A stretch of DNA of 33,387 nucleotides from Pseudomonadota bacterium (GTDB lineage Bacteria > Pseudomonadota > Gammaproteobacteria > Burkholderiales > Burkholderiaceae_C): positions 1-33,387 of the forward strand of contig JAEZLX010000186.1 of assembly GCA_023415035.1 (NCBI GenBank), read 5' to 3'. The translations under genes and the position numbers were made by a program. Every line of letters begins with the position of its first letter. Position 1 is the first letter of the stretch. Below are positions 1 to 7,936 of the stretch, in pieces. The notes under the pieces are model-generated. The model was not told where the DNA came from. It searched no databases and saw only the letters and a list, made by a program, of their open reading frames with translations.

Positions 1-1682
1 GTGTCGTACACCACGCGCAATCGGCTGATCAGCGCACGCGAGAGACGCTCGCCGAACTCGGGCTGCGCCAGGCGCAAGGCGTTACCCAGGCTGAGGTACT
101 GCAGGTGGCTTTTCTCGATCAACTGCAGGTCCTTCATGAAGCGCTCCAGCTGGGGAGCCGGGGGCGGCTGCAGCGAGAAACCGTACTCTGCATTGAGACT
201 GCGGAAGCTCCCCTCGAGCATGGACTGGATCTCGCCCACGAGCTTGATCGCGCTGTCGAGGTCTTCGCGCAGGCGGTCGAACGTTTCCCCATAGGCGCGC
301 CGCACCCCCAGCTTGATGCCTGGCTGCTTGAGCGCCTTGGCCAGCGCCGAGGCCTCCTTCTTCAGATGCGAGCTGCTCAGCAGCGCGAACAGCTCGCGCA
401 ACAGGCGCAAATGCACCGAGCGCACCGCCTGGATGCGGGCGCCGCTGGCGTCGAAATCGGCCTGCTCCTGCTCGATGCGCAGGCGCATCTGCTTGATGGT
501 GCCCGCGTTCTTGCCTCGCAGCCCTTCGAGCTCCTGGATCTGCTCCATCAGATCGCGGTTGCGGGTGTGCACCAGCCGGCGCGTGTCCTGCCGCAGGGCG
601 TCAATACCCGTGGCCACGGCGGACTGCAGGATACGCCGGCGCTGCCCCAGCAGGCCGTTGCCCAACGCCGCTTCCAGTTCGGGCAGGCGGCTGGCCTGCA
701 GCAGCGCCCCGTCACGATTGACCTTGGCCAGCAGGCCCTTCTGCGCCGATACAGCCAGCACCTGAGAAGGTGGCAGGCCCAGCACCTCGGCCGAATCCGT
801 GCGCTGGGCCGCAATCTGCAGCTGCACCTGCTCGTGCGAACTGAGCTCGTCCCACATGGTGTCGATCTTGTTCAGCACCACCAGACGCGACTCGGGCGTG
901 TGGCCCAGCGGGCTCAGGTGCTGGCGCCAGATCGTCAGGTCCGACTTGGTCACGCCGGTGTCGGCCGCGAGGATGAACACCACGGCGTGAGCCTGCGGCA
1001 GCAGGCTCACCGTCAGCTCGGGCTCGGCACCGATGGCGTTGAGGCCCGGCGTGTCCAGAATCACCAATCCCTGCTTGAGCAGGGGATGCGCCATGTTGAT
1101 GAGCGCGTGGCGCCACTTGGGCACCTCCACCAGGCCGTCCGGCCCCGGAATCGGGTTGTCGTCAGGCAGCTCGTCGTTCCAGAAGCCCAGTGCCCGCGCC
1201 TCGTCCAGCGTCACCCGGCGCACTTCCGACACTTTCTGGATCGCCCTGGCCAGCTGTTTGGGGTCATTCACATCCAGATCGACACGCTCCCACTTCTCGG
1301 GGGCGTTGCGCCACTCCAGCAGGGACTGCTTCTGCAGTCGCGTCTCGATCGGCAGCAGGCGGATGCACGGCGGCACCTCGACGTCGTAGCCCAGCTCGGT
1401 CGGGCACATCGTCGTGCGCCCCGCACTGGCCGGCATGATGCGCCGCCCATAGCCGGCGAAGAACACCGCATTGATCAGCTCGGACTTGCCACGCGAGAAC
1501 TCGGCCACGAAGGCCACCATGATCTTGTCGTCCCTGACCTGGGCATGCAGCTGATCCAGGCGCTCGCGAATGCCCGGCTCCATCAGGTCATGGTCGCTCA
1601 GCCACTCTGCCAGCAGCTTCAGCCTTAGCGCAAACTGCCTGCGCCAGGCGCCGTGTTCATCCAGTTCCTGATTGAATGTCAT
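1..1682 (-). CDS. Bacterial dynamin-like GTPase (3' end beyond window)
   Basis: The minus strand is open from an ATG at 1682 to the window edge, giving 560 residues without a stop, so the C-terminus is missing. The GTPase motifs are clear: P-loop AEFSRGKS at about residues 60-67, a switch-I region AGRTTMCPTEL, G3 as DTPG near residue 210, G4 as NKID near 271, and a G5-like VSAQKG. A long, charged, probably helical stalk follows from about residue 330. Dynamin-family proteins bind GTP and usually act on membranes; the target here is unknown. The P-loop starts with Ala rather than the usual Gly. A GAGGAA ribosome site lies about 10 nt upstream. mutM ends 69 nt upstream on the same strand, so the two may be co-transcribed. 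The family call is firm; the cellular role is not. Confidence 0.85.
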   Translation of the reverse strand, partial: MTFNQELDEHGAWRRQFALRLKLLAEWLSDHDLMEPGIRERLDQLHAQVRDDKIMVAFVAEFSRGKSELINAVFFAGYGRRIMPASAGRTTMCPTELGYDVEVPPCIRLLPIETRLQKQSLLEWRNAPEKWERVDLDVNDPKQLARAIQKVSEVRRVTLDEARALGFWNDELPDDNPIPGPDGLVEVPKWRHALINMAHPLLKQGLVILDTPGLNAIGAEPELTVSLLPQAHAVVFILAADTGVTKSDLTIWRQHLSPLGHTPESRLVVLNKIDTMWDELSSHEQVQLQIAAQRTDSAEVLGLPPSQVLAVSAQKGLLAKVNRDGALLQASRLPELEAALGNGLLGQRRRILQSAVATGIDALRQDTRRLVHTRNRDLMEQIQELEGLRGKNAGTIKQMRLRIEQEQADFDASGARIQAVRSVHLRLLRELFALLSSSHLKKEASALAKALKQPGIKLGVRRAYGETFDRLREDLDSAIKLVGEIQSMLEGSFRSLNAEYGFSLQPPPAPQLERFMKDLQLIEKSHLQYLSLGNALRLAQPEFGERLSRALISRLRVVYD

Positions 1683-1751
1683 GGGGAGTACTTTCCTCTA
1701 CAGGCAATATAGCATCGCGGACCGGCGCTTCCGCCATGGCAGAAGCCCGGA

Positions 1752-2567
1752 TCAGGGCTTCTGGCAGACCGGGCACCAGAACGTTGATCGCTGCCCCTGT
1801 CGCAGCTGGCGCACCGCAGTTCCGCACACCCGGCAGGGCTGGCCGGCGCGGCCATACACCATGGCATCGAGCTGGAAGTAGCCACCCTTGCCTTCCGCGC
1901 TGCTGAAATCGCGCAGCGTACTGCCCCCCAGCGCCAGCGCCCGGCCCAGCACCCCGACAATGGCCTGGTGCAGGCGCAATGCTCGCGGACGACTGATGCG
2001 GTCGGCACGGGTCGTGGGGCGGATGCCAGCGGCAAACAGCGCCTCGCTGGCGTAGATGTTGCCCACCCCCACCACGATATCGCCCGCCAGCAGCACCTGC
2101 TTGATGGGCGCGCGGCGCTTTTGCAGCGCGGCATGAAAAGCCAGCGGATCGAAGGCCGGGCCGAGCGGCTCGACACCCAGCCCATCAAGCAGCTTGCGCG
2201 CAACGGGGTCGTCCTCGCTCCCGGCGTAAACCAGCGCACCGAAGCGCCGCGGATCGTGCAGACGCAGGATGCCGCGACTGGTCTTCATGTCCACGTGGTC
2301 GTGCACTCCAGCCGGCGGCAGCTCCGGCGCGAAACGGAGGCTGCCCGACATGCCCAGGTGCAGCAGCAGCAGACCCCGGTCCAGCCGCAGCAGCAGGTAC
2401 TTGCCGCGCCGGTCCACCGTCTGCACGGTGCGCCCTGCCAGCTGCCGTGGCTCGCAGCCCAGCGGCCAGCGCAGCGGCTTGCCCATGCGCAGGTCCTCGA
2501 TGCGCCCGCCGGCTATGCGATCGGCAAAACTCAGGCGTGTAACCTCGACCTCTGGCAACTCGGGCAT
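1752..2567 (-). CDS. mutM: Formamidopyrimidine-DNA glycosylase (Fpg/MutM)
   Basis: This bifunctional glycosylase/AP lyase removes 8-oxoguanine and formamidopyrimidines from DNA. The 271 residues match the usual length (E. coli Fpg has 269). The protein begins MPELPEVE, giving the catalytic N-terminal proline (Pro2) and Glu3. The conserved lysine is in RRGKYLLL at about residue 56. The C-terminus carries the CxxC...CxxC zinc finger (CRVC and CPVC), with the conserved arginine in QRSTFWCPVC. It is divergent from the TPR-lolB-ispE run, with 95 bp between starts, and lies upstream of the dynamin-like gene on the same strand. No strong Shine-Dalgarno is visible, but Pro2 must follow the initiator Met, which fixes the start. 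Confidence 0.97.
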   Translation of the reverse strand: MPELPEVEVTRLSFADRIAGGRIEDLRMGKPLRWPLGCEPRQLAGRTVQTVDRRGKYLLLRLDRGLLLLHLGMSGSLRFAPELPPAGVHDHVDMKTSRGILRLHDPRRFGALVYAGSEDDPVARKLLDGLGVEPLGPAFDPLAFHAALQKRRAPIKQVLLAGDIVVGVGNIYASEALFAAGIRPTTRADRISRPRALRLHQAIVGVLGRALALGGSTLRDFSSAEGKGGYFQLDAMVYGRAGQPCRVCGTAVRQLRQGQRSTFWCPVCQKP

Positions 2568-2647
2568 GCTGACAACGATAGTGGTGGGAACGTCCGGCCC
2601 CGGCGGGCATCTGAACAGAACAGCCGCCTTGCTCCCGGACAGGTGGC

Positions 2648-2653
2648 TATAGT
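2648..2653 (+). promoter_or_regulatory. Possible -10 box just upstream of the TPR gene
   Basis: TATAGT lies only 9 nt before the ATG of the TPR protein. It matches TATAAT at five of six positions, but no good -35 sits at 16-18 bp. If it is used, transcription would begin about 3 nt before the start codon. There is no Shine-Dalgarno close to that ATG, which fits a nearly leaderless mRNA. This is weak evidence. Confidence 0.25.
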
Positions 2654-2662
2654 AGCAATGCT

Positions 2663-4432
2663 ATGGATCTCACTCACCCATTCCAGCACCGCCGGCTTGC
2701 CGGCCTGACCGCTGCCGCCCTGCTGCTGACGAGCACGCTGGCGCTGGCCCAGACCGGCGACACCGCGCCTGCGGCGACGACGCCGGACGAACCCGTGCGC
2801 AACTCCCGGCTCGACGCCTCTCTCTTCTACCAACTGCTGGTGGGCGAGCTGAACGCGCGCGCGGGCGATCCCGGCGCCGGCTACGCCCTGTTCCTGGAAG
2901 CCGCCCAGCGCGACCGGGATCCGGCCCTGTACCGTCGCGCGATCGAAATCGCCCTGCAAAACCGGGCCGGCGACTCGGCCCTGACGGCAGCCAAGGCCTG
3001 GGCACGCGACCTGCCCCGCTCCCCGGAAGCGGCCCGTTACGTGCTGCAGATCCAGCTCGCGCTCGACCGGCCGGCGGAGACCGCGCCCGTGCTGCGCACC
3101 ATCGTCTCGCAGACGACCGGTAGCGAGCAGCTGGACATGATCAACGCGATCCCCCAGGCCTACGCACGCGTCAGCGACAAGGCACTGGCCCGGCAGGAAG
3201 TGCGCAAGGCGCTGGCCGGCCAACTGGAGCGGGCCGACACCGGTCCGTCCGCCTGGGCCACCATCGGCCGCATGGAGCTGGCTGCCAATCACATCGAGCC
3301 GGCACTCGAAGCCGCCACCCGGGGCATCCAGCTCGACCCCGCCTCGCCCTACCCGGCCCTGCTGGCCGTGGAGCTGATGGAACGCGGCGAATCCGGTGCC
3401 GAGGCTCTGGTCCACCGCCACCTGGGGGCGCTGGAGCCCGCCGACCATTCGCCGGTGCGGCTGGCCTATGCGCGCCTGCTGCTCGACCTGCAGCGGCGCG
3501 GCGAGGCCAGGACCCTGCTGGAGCAATACCTTGCCGCCCGCCCGACACAGGCGGAGCCCTGGCTGCTGCTGGCTTCGCTGCAGGTTCAGGAGAATGCCGA
3601 CGCCGACGCCCGGGCCTCGCTGGAGCGCTATCTGCAACTGGCCAGGCAATCCGACACGAGCGATGCCGGGTTCACGCAGGCCTACCTGATGCTGGCGCAG
3701 CTGGCCGAGCGGAGCGGCGACTTCCAGGCGGCCAACGCCTGGCTCGACCGCATCGAGAACAGCTCGGAGATCATGGCCGCACAGATGCGTCGCGCCTCCA
3801 TGCTGGCACGCCAGGACCGCATGGACGAGGCACGAGCCCTGCTGCGCGCCTTTCCGGAACCCCGCCCCGAGGTCGGCCGCCTCAAGCTCATGGCCGAGGC
3901 CAGGCTGCTGCGCGACTTCAAGGCCTGGGAGCAGTCCTACCAGGTCTATGAGGAAGCCGCCAAGCGCTTCCCCGACGACACCGACCTGCTCTACGACCAG
4001 GCCATGATGGCCGAAAAGGCTGGACGCCTCGACGACATGGAGCGCCTGCTGCACCGGATCATCGAGATCGACCCCGAGCACCACCACGCCTACAACGCAT
4101 TGGGCTACGCCCTGGCCGACCGCAATGTCCGTCTGAGCGAGGCCCGCGCTCTGATCGAGAAAGCCGTCGCCCTGGCCCCGCAGGACGCCTACATCCAGGA
4201 CAGCCTCGCCTGGGTCGAGTTCCGCATGGGCAACATCGCGCGTGCGATCGAGATCCTGCGCGCCGCCTATGCCAAACAACCCGATGCCGAAATCGCCGCG
4301 CATCTGGGCGAGGTGCTCTGGACCTCCGGCAACCGCGAGGACGCCATCCGTATCTGGAAGGAAGGCCTCACGCTGGCCAGCGACAACGAAACCCTGCAAT
4401 CCACCCTGCGCCGATTCAAGGTCCAGCCGTGA
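2663..4432 (+). CDS. Exported TPR-repeat protein of the lolB-ispE cluster
   Basis: The protein has 589 residues. The N-terminus reads as a Sec signal peptide: basic HRR, hydrophobic LAGLTAAALLLTSTLALA, and a likely cleavage after ALA (about residue 29). The rest is a succession of helical pairs of tetratricopeptide type. The clearest repeat is the C-terminal one, YNALGYALADRNVRLSEARALIEKA and the repeat after it. TPR arrays mediate protein-protein contacts, so a periplasmic or membrane-associated scaffold is likely; no enzymatic motif is visible. Its stop codon overlaps the GTG start of lolB (GTGA), so the two are probably translationally coupled. A TPR protein beside lolB-ispE-prs is an arrangement I also recall from other proteobacteria. 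The function is unassigned. Confidence 0.88.
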   Translation: MDLTHPFQHRRLAGLTAAALLLTSTLALAQTGDTAPAATTPDEPVRNSRLDASLFYQLLVGELNARAGDPGAGYALFLEAAQRDRDPALYRRAIEIALQNRAGDSALTAAKAWARDLPRSPEAARYVLQIQLALDRPAETAPVLRTIVSQTTGSEQLDMINAIPQAYARVSDKALARQEVRKALAGQLERADTGPSAWATIGRMELAANHIEPALEAATRGIQLDPASPYPALLAVELMERGESGAEALVHRHLGALEPADHSPVRLAYARLLLDLQRRGEARTLLEQYLAARPTQAEPWLLLASLQVQENADADARASLERYLQLARQSDTSDAGFTQAYLMLAQLAERSGDFQAANAWLDRIENSSEIMAAQMRRASMLARQDRMDEARALLRAFPEPRPEVGRLKLMAEARLLRDFKAWEQSYQVYEEAAKRFPDDTDLLYDQAMMAEKAGRLDDMERLLHRIIEIDPEHHHAYNALGYALADRNVRLSEARALIEKAVALAPQDAYIQDSLAWVEFRMGNIARAIEILRAAYAKQPDAEIAAHLGEVLWTSGNREDAIRIWKEGLTLASDNETLQSTLRRFKVQP

Positions 4433-4947
4433 CCCGATACAGCCCTTATGGGCGCGTGCCGCGCCGCCTGCCACTGCTGTGCGGCGCACTCGCCCTCGGC
4501 CTGCTGCTCACGGGCTGCGCCACGCCTGCTCCGCCGCGCAGCCTGGAAGGGCGCAACGAGTGGAGCGGCCGCCTCGGCCTGACGGTGGCCAGTGAACCGC
4601 CGCAGTCACTCCAGGCGGTCTTCGAACTGCGGGGCGACCCTTCGCAAGGCGAACTGGTGCTCAGCACGCCGCTGGGCACACGCCTGGCCAGCGTACGCTG
4701 GCAACCCGGTGGCGCCGAGCTCCGGCAGGGCAACGAGGTCAGCCGGCACGACAGCGTGGAGGCGCTGACCTCGCAGATCAGCGGCGCACCGCTGCCGGTG
4801 GCAGCGCTGTTTGACTGGCTGCGTGGTCGCCAGGCCGGTGTGCAAGGCTGGCAGGCCGACCTCAGCCGTCACACGGAAGGGCGGATCGGCGCACTGCGCA
4901 CCCACCCGGCACCCGAGGCGACCCTGCGCATCGTGCTCGATCCATGA
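4429..4947 (+). CDS. lolB: Outer-membrane lipoprotein insertion protein LolB
   Basis: LolB accepts lipoproteins from periplasmic LolA and inserts them into the outer membrane; it is itself a lipoprotein. The 172-residue product begins with a basic stretch, a hydrophobic segment and the lipobox LLTGCA, with Cys at about residue 29. This is followed by the family signature of an early W.GRL strand (EWSGRLGLTV) and GELVLSTPLGTRLASVRW. It is somewhat shorter than E. coli LolB (207). The start is GTG at 4429, overlapping the upstream stop, with AAGG about 7 nt before it. The stop overlaps the ispE ATG (ATGA). Position between the TPR gene and ispE supports the call, since LolB sequences are divergent. 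Confidence 0.9.
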   Translation: MTRYSPYGRVPRRLPLLCGALALGLLLTGCATPAPPRSLEGRNEWSGRLGLTVASEPPQSLQAVFELRGDPSQGELVLSTPLGTRLASVRWQPGGAELRQGNEVSRHDSVEALTSQISGAPLPVAALFDWLRGRQAGVQGWQADLSRHTEGRIGALRTHPAPEATLRIVLDP

Positions 4948-5846
4948 CAGTCATCGAATCTCCCGTGCGCGAGCTGACCGGCCTGCCGGCGCCCGCCAAG
5001 CTCAACCTCTTCCTGCACATCACCGGCCTCCGCGACGATGGCTACCACCTGCTGCAGTCCGTCTTCATGCTCGTGGACTGGCAGGACACCATCGACCTCA
5101 CACTGCGCGAGGACGGCCGGCTCTCGCGCGAGGACAGCGGCAACCGCCTGACGCTGCCCGACAACGACCTGTGCGTGCGCGCCGCCCATGCCCTGCGACA
5201 GGCCACGGGTTGCACGCTCGGTGCCCACATCCGGCTGCACAAACAGATTCCCGCGGAAGCGGGGATGGGCGGCGGTTCGTCCGATGCCGCCACCTGCCTG
5301 ATCGGCCTCAACCGTCTCTGGGGCCTGGGCCTGACGCGTGCCGAACTCGCACGCATCGGACTGGGGCTGGGTGCCGATGTGCCCTTCTTCATCGGCGGAC
5401 ACAACGCCTGGGTCGAGGGCGTGGGCGAGCAACTCACCCCCGTGCGGCTGCCACGCCGCCGCTTCGCGATCGTCAAACCGCCCACTGGCGCATCGACACC
5501 GAAAATTTTTGCGTCACCCTCTTTAAAACGTGACACAAAAACTGCTACAATGCAGGGCTTCGCTGCTGATGAAACCTCTGAAGCGATGCTGGATATGGAA
5601 AAGATTTTTTCTCATACCCGCAACGATCTTCAGCCAGTGGCACAGGGCCTTTGCCCGGACATTGAGCGCTGCATTGACTGGCTTTCGGGTCAGGGCTTGC
5701 AGAGCCGGATGACCGGGTCAGGAAGCGCGGTGTTCGCACTGCTGCCAGACGCGTTTGATGCACTGGCGCCGTTTCCCGAAGGCTGGGTGGCACGCATCTG
5801 CAGAAACTTGGATGTTCATCCGCTGACTGGCTGGATCTCAGGTTAG
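4944..5846 (+). CDS. ispE: 4-diphosphocytidyl-2-C-methyl-D-erythritol kinase (IspE)
   Basis: IspE phosphorylates the 2-hydroxyl of CDP-methylerythritol in the non-mevalonate isoprenoid pathway. It is a GHMP kinase of 300 residues. The N-terminus has PAPAKLNLFLHITGLRDDGYH (substrate side), the ATP loop is PAEAGMGGGSSDAA at about residues 107-120, and the C-terminal motif is RMTGSGSAVFAL. The start overlaps the lolB stop. The segment at 5505-5620 is visibly richer in A+T than the rest and contains a candidate sigma-70 promoter (separate entry). The IspE region around SLKRDTKTATM encodes it. The reading frame is intact. Confidence 0.96.
   Translation: MTVIESPVRELTGLPAPAKLNLFLHITGLRDDGYHLLQSVFMLVDWQDTIDLTLREDGRLSREDSGNRLTLPDNDLCVRAAHALRQATGCTLGAHIRLHKQIPAEAGMGGGSSDAATCLIGLNRLWGLGLTRAELARIGLGLGADVPFFIGGHNAWVEGVGEQLTPVRLPRRRFAIVKPPTGASTPKIFASPSLKRDTKTATMQGFAADETSEAMLDMEKIFSHTRNDLQPVAQGLCPDIERCIDWLSGQGLQSRMTGSGSAVFALLPDAFDALAPFPEGWVARICRNLDVHPLTGWISG
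5523..5551 (+). promoter_or_regulatory. Candidate sigma-70 promoter inside ispE
   Basis: TTAAAA (5523-5528), exactly 17 bp of spacer, and TACAAT (5546-5551): four of six and five of six matches to consensus. It lies in an A+T-rich island within an otherwise high-GC coding sequence and points towards tRNA-Gln and prs. The tRNA is about 380 nt downstream, so the leader would be long. Confidence 0.45.
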
Positions 5847-5849
5847 AAT
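5823..5849 (+). promoter_or_regulatory. Weak alternative promoter at the end of ispE
   Basis: CTGACT (5823-5828), a 15-bp spacer and TAGAAT (5844-5849), the latter overlapping the ispE stop codon. It is nearer to the tRNA (about 80 nt) than the internal site, but the spacer is short. Either, both or neither may be used. Confidence 0.2.
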
Positions 5850-5930
5850 ATGAGGCTCAGTTGGAATTCGATGAAATCCAGCGAAAGTTTCGGTGGGTTG
5901 TCTGGCACACGCCAAACAATCAACCTGCGT

Positions 5931-6007
5931 AGGGGAGTCGCCAAGTTGGTTAAGGCACCGGATTTTGATTCCGGCATGCGAGGGTTCGAGTCCTTCCTCC
6001 CCTGCCA
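5931..6007 (+). tRNA. tRNA-Gln (anticodon TTG)
   Basis: This is a 77-nt cloverleaf with CCA encoded. The acceptor arms AGGGGAG and CTCCCCT pair fully, followed by discriminator G and CCA. The anticodon stem CCGGA/TCCGG (5958-5962 and 5970-5974) encloses loop TTTTGAT, giving anticodon TTG at 5965-5967. The T arm contains GGTTCGAGTCC. It sits between ispE and prs and is followed at once by a terminator. Confidence 0.97.
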
Positions 6008-6029
6008 AACCCATTGAATAGCCAGAGAC

Positions 6030-6064
6030 AGGCCGCGAGACGGAAAGTTGAGCGGCCTATTTTT
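6030..6064 (+). terminator. Rho-independent terminator after tRNA-Gln
   Basis: AGGCCGC (6030-6036) pairs perfectly with GCGGCCT (6052-6058) across a 15-nt loop and is followed by ATTTTTC. It lies 23 nt after the tRNA and 36 nt before the chosen prs start, so prs must depend on read-through or on a promoter I cannot see. Confidence 0.8.
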
Positions 6065-6099
6065 CATTGTTCGCCGAAGAAGCCGCCGGGGACCACACC

Positions 6100-7092
6100 A
6101 TGCCAGCCGGAAACAACACCCACGCCAATACGCCGGATTTCATGATCTTCACCGGCAACGCCAACCCGGTGCTGGCCTCCGAAATCGCCCAGCACCTGAA
6201 CATCCAGCTGGGTTCGGCAAATGTCGGTCGCTTCTCCGACGGCGAGGTCACTGTCGAGATCACCCAGAACGTGCGCACCCGTCACGTGTTCGTGATCCAG
6301 TCGACCTGCGCGCCCACCAACGACAACCTGATGGAACTGCTCATCATGGTCGACGCGCTCAAGCGCGCCTCGGCCGAACGCATCTCCGCCGTCATCCCCT
6401 ACTACGGCTACGCCCGCCAGGACCGCCGTCCGCGCTCCAGCCGCGTGCCGATCTCGGCCAAGGTCGTCGCCAACATGCTGCAGACCGTGGGTGTGGACCG
6501 TGTGCTCACCATGGACCTGCACGCCGACCAGATCCAGGGCTTCTTCGACATCCCGGTCGACAACATCTACGCCTCGCCGGTGCTGCTGGGTGACCTGCGC
6601 CAGAAGAACTACGCCGACCTGCTGGTGGTCTCGCCCGACGTCGGCGGCGTGGTGCGCGCCCGTGCGCTGGCCAAGCAGCTCGGCTGCGACATGGCCATCA
6701 TCGACAAGCGCCGTCCCAAGGCCAACGTGTCGGAGGTGATGCACGTCATCGGTGACATCGAAGGCCGCAACTGCGTGGTCATGGACGACATGATCGACAC
6801 CGCCGGCACGCTGGTGAAGGCAGCCGAGGTCCTGAAGGAGCGCGGCGCCAAGAGCGTGCACGCCTACTGCACGCACCCGATCTTCTCCGGACCCGCCATC
6901 GAGCGCATCGCCAAGGGTGATGCGCTGGACGAGGTGGTTGTGACGAACACCATTCCCCTGTCGCAGGCCGCCCAGGCCTGCAGCAAGATCCGCCAGCTCT
7001 CGGTGGCGCCGCTGATCGCCGAAACGATCGCGCGCATCGCCTCCGGCGAGTCGGTCATGAGTTTGTTTGCCGACCAGAACACCCTGTTCTGA
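6100..7092 (+). CDS. prs: Ribose-phosphate pyrophosphokinase (PRPP synthetase)
   Basis: Prs makes PRPP from ribose 5-phosphate and ATP, feeding purine, pyrimidine, histidine, tryptophan and NAD synthesis. The 330-residue product shows FTGNANP near the N-terminus, FSDGE, the QDRRPRSSRVPISAK loop, the metal/ATP motif DLHADQIQGFFDIPVDN and the PRPP-binding loop VVMDDMIDTAGTL. I chose the ATG at 6100 (GGGGA 7-11 nt upstream) over an in-frame TTG at 6067, because 6067 falls in the T-run of the preceding terminator. Even so, the N-terminus (MPAGNNTHANTPD) is about 15 residues longer than that of E. coli Prs, and an ATG at 6142 directly before IFTGNAN is also possible. Confidence 0.96.
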   Translation: MPAGNNTHANTPDFMIFTGNANPVLASEIAQHLNIQLGSANVGRFSDGEVTVEITQNVRTRHVFVIQSTCAPTNDNLMELLIMVDALKRASAERISAVIPYYGYARQDRRPRSSRVPISAKVVANMLQTVGVDRVLTMDLHADQIQGFFDIPVDNIYASPVLLGDLRQKNYADLLVVSPDVGGVVRARALAKQLGCDMAIIDKRRPKANVSEVMHVIGDIEGRNCVVMDDMIDTAGTLVKAAEVLKERGAKSVHAYCTHPIFSGPAIERIAKGDALDEVVVTNTIPLSQAAQACSKIRQLSVAPLIAETIARIASGESVMSLFADQNTLF

Positions 7093-7106
7093 CGGCTGCA
7101 AGAGCC

Positions 7107-7136
7107 GGTCGCCCCATTCCCGGAGCGGCCTTTTTT
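7107..7136 (+). terminator. Probable terminator after prs
   Basis: GGTCGC (7107-7112) pairs with GCGGCC (7125-7130) through one G-T wobble and is followed by six T residues. It stands 15 nt after the prs stop and 46 nt before rplY. Confidence 0.65.
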
Positions 7137-7182
7137 CAAACCGAGGCGTTCTGGTCGCGGAACCCCTCAACAGGAGTCAGTC

Positions 7183-7812
7183 ATGCAATTCGTCGCTTTT
7201 GAGCGCAGCAAGCAGGGTACGGGTGCGAGCCGCCGCCTGCGCAACACGGGCCGTGCGCCCGGCATCGTCTTCGGTGGCAACGCTGCCCCCGCCATGATCG
7301 AACTCGATCACAACGCCCTGTGGCACGCCCTGAAGAAGGAAGCCTTCCACGCCTCCATCCTCGACATGGAGTTCAACGGCAAGGTCGAGAAGGTCCTGCT
7401 GCGTGACGTGCAGTACCACCCCTTCAAGCCCCTGGTCCTGCACGTGGACTTCCAGCGCGTCGACGAAAAGACCCGTCTGCGCAAGAAGGTGCCGCTGCAC
7501 TTCGTGGGCGCCGAAGAGTCGCCGGCCGTCAAGAACGACAAGTGCCTGATCAACCACGTGGCCACCGAGATCGAAATCGAGTGCCTGGCCACCCAGCTGC
7601 CCGAGCACATCGAGGTGGACCTGTCCAAGGTGGAAAAGGGTGCCACGATCCACACCGGCGACCTGAAGCTGCCGAAGAACGTCAAGGTTGTGACGCACGG
7701 CCGCAAGAGTCTCACCATCGCCTCCGTGGTCGAGCCGGTCGAGGAAGTGATCGTCGCCCAGACGGCCGCTCCCGCTGCCGACGACAAGAAGGCCAAGAAG
7801 GGCAAGAAGTAA
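7183..7812 (+). CDS. rplY: 50S ribosomal protein L25 (long CTC form)
   Basis: L25 binds 5S rRNA in the large ribosomal subunit. The 209-residue product is the two-domain CTC/TL5 form: the L25 domain (about 1-95, with RNTGRAPGIVFGG and HVDFQRV) plus the C-terminal beta domain (about 100-190, with HIEVDLSKVEKGATIHTGDLKLPKNV), ending in a lysine-rich tail (DDKKAKKGKK). E. coli has only the first domain (94 residues). AGGAG lies 7 nt before the ATG. The gene lies between prs and pth, the usual position. It is flanked by terminators, so it may be its own unit. Confidence 0.97.
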   Translation: MQFVAFERSKQGTGASRRLRNTGRAPGIVFGGNAAPAMIELDHNALWHALKKEAFHASILDMEFNGKVEKVLLRDVQYHPFKPLVLHVDFQRVDEKTRLRKKVPLHFVGAEESPAVKNDKCLINHVATEIEIECLATQLPEHIEVDLSKVEKGATIHTGDLKLPKNVKVVTHGRKSLTIASVVEPVEEVIVAQTAAPAADDKKAKKGKK

Positions 7813-7828
7813 TCCTTCTGCGTCCCGC

Positions 7829-7882
7829 GCGACCCGAGCACCCGGGTCGCGGCCTGAAAGCCCGCGCCAGCGGGCTTTTCTT
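7829..7882 (+). terminator. Tandem hairpin terminator after rplY
   Basis: The first stem is GCGACCCG (7829-7836) with CGGGTCGC (7843-7850). The second is AAAGCCCGC (7857-7865) with GCGGGCTTT (7870-7878), a GCCA loop, and then TCTT. The second is a textbook rho-independent terminator. Confidence 0.88.
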
Positions 7883-7936
7883 ATTGGTGAGTGGCCCTCG
7901 CGACGGGGTGACCCTCCCCTCACCGATAATCCGAAC

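Noticed and set aside
105..1628. Long plus-strand open frame opposite the dynamin-like gene
   Set aside because: It is an antisense shadow of high-GC coding sequence; the minus frame has all GTPase motifs, and the plus frame has a composition rich in Gln, His, Arg and Leu and no recognisable domain.
5843..6067. Minus-strand 74-codon frame across tRNA-Gln
   Set aside because: It overlaps a complete tRNA gene and a terminator and has no protein-like features.
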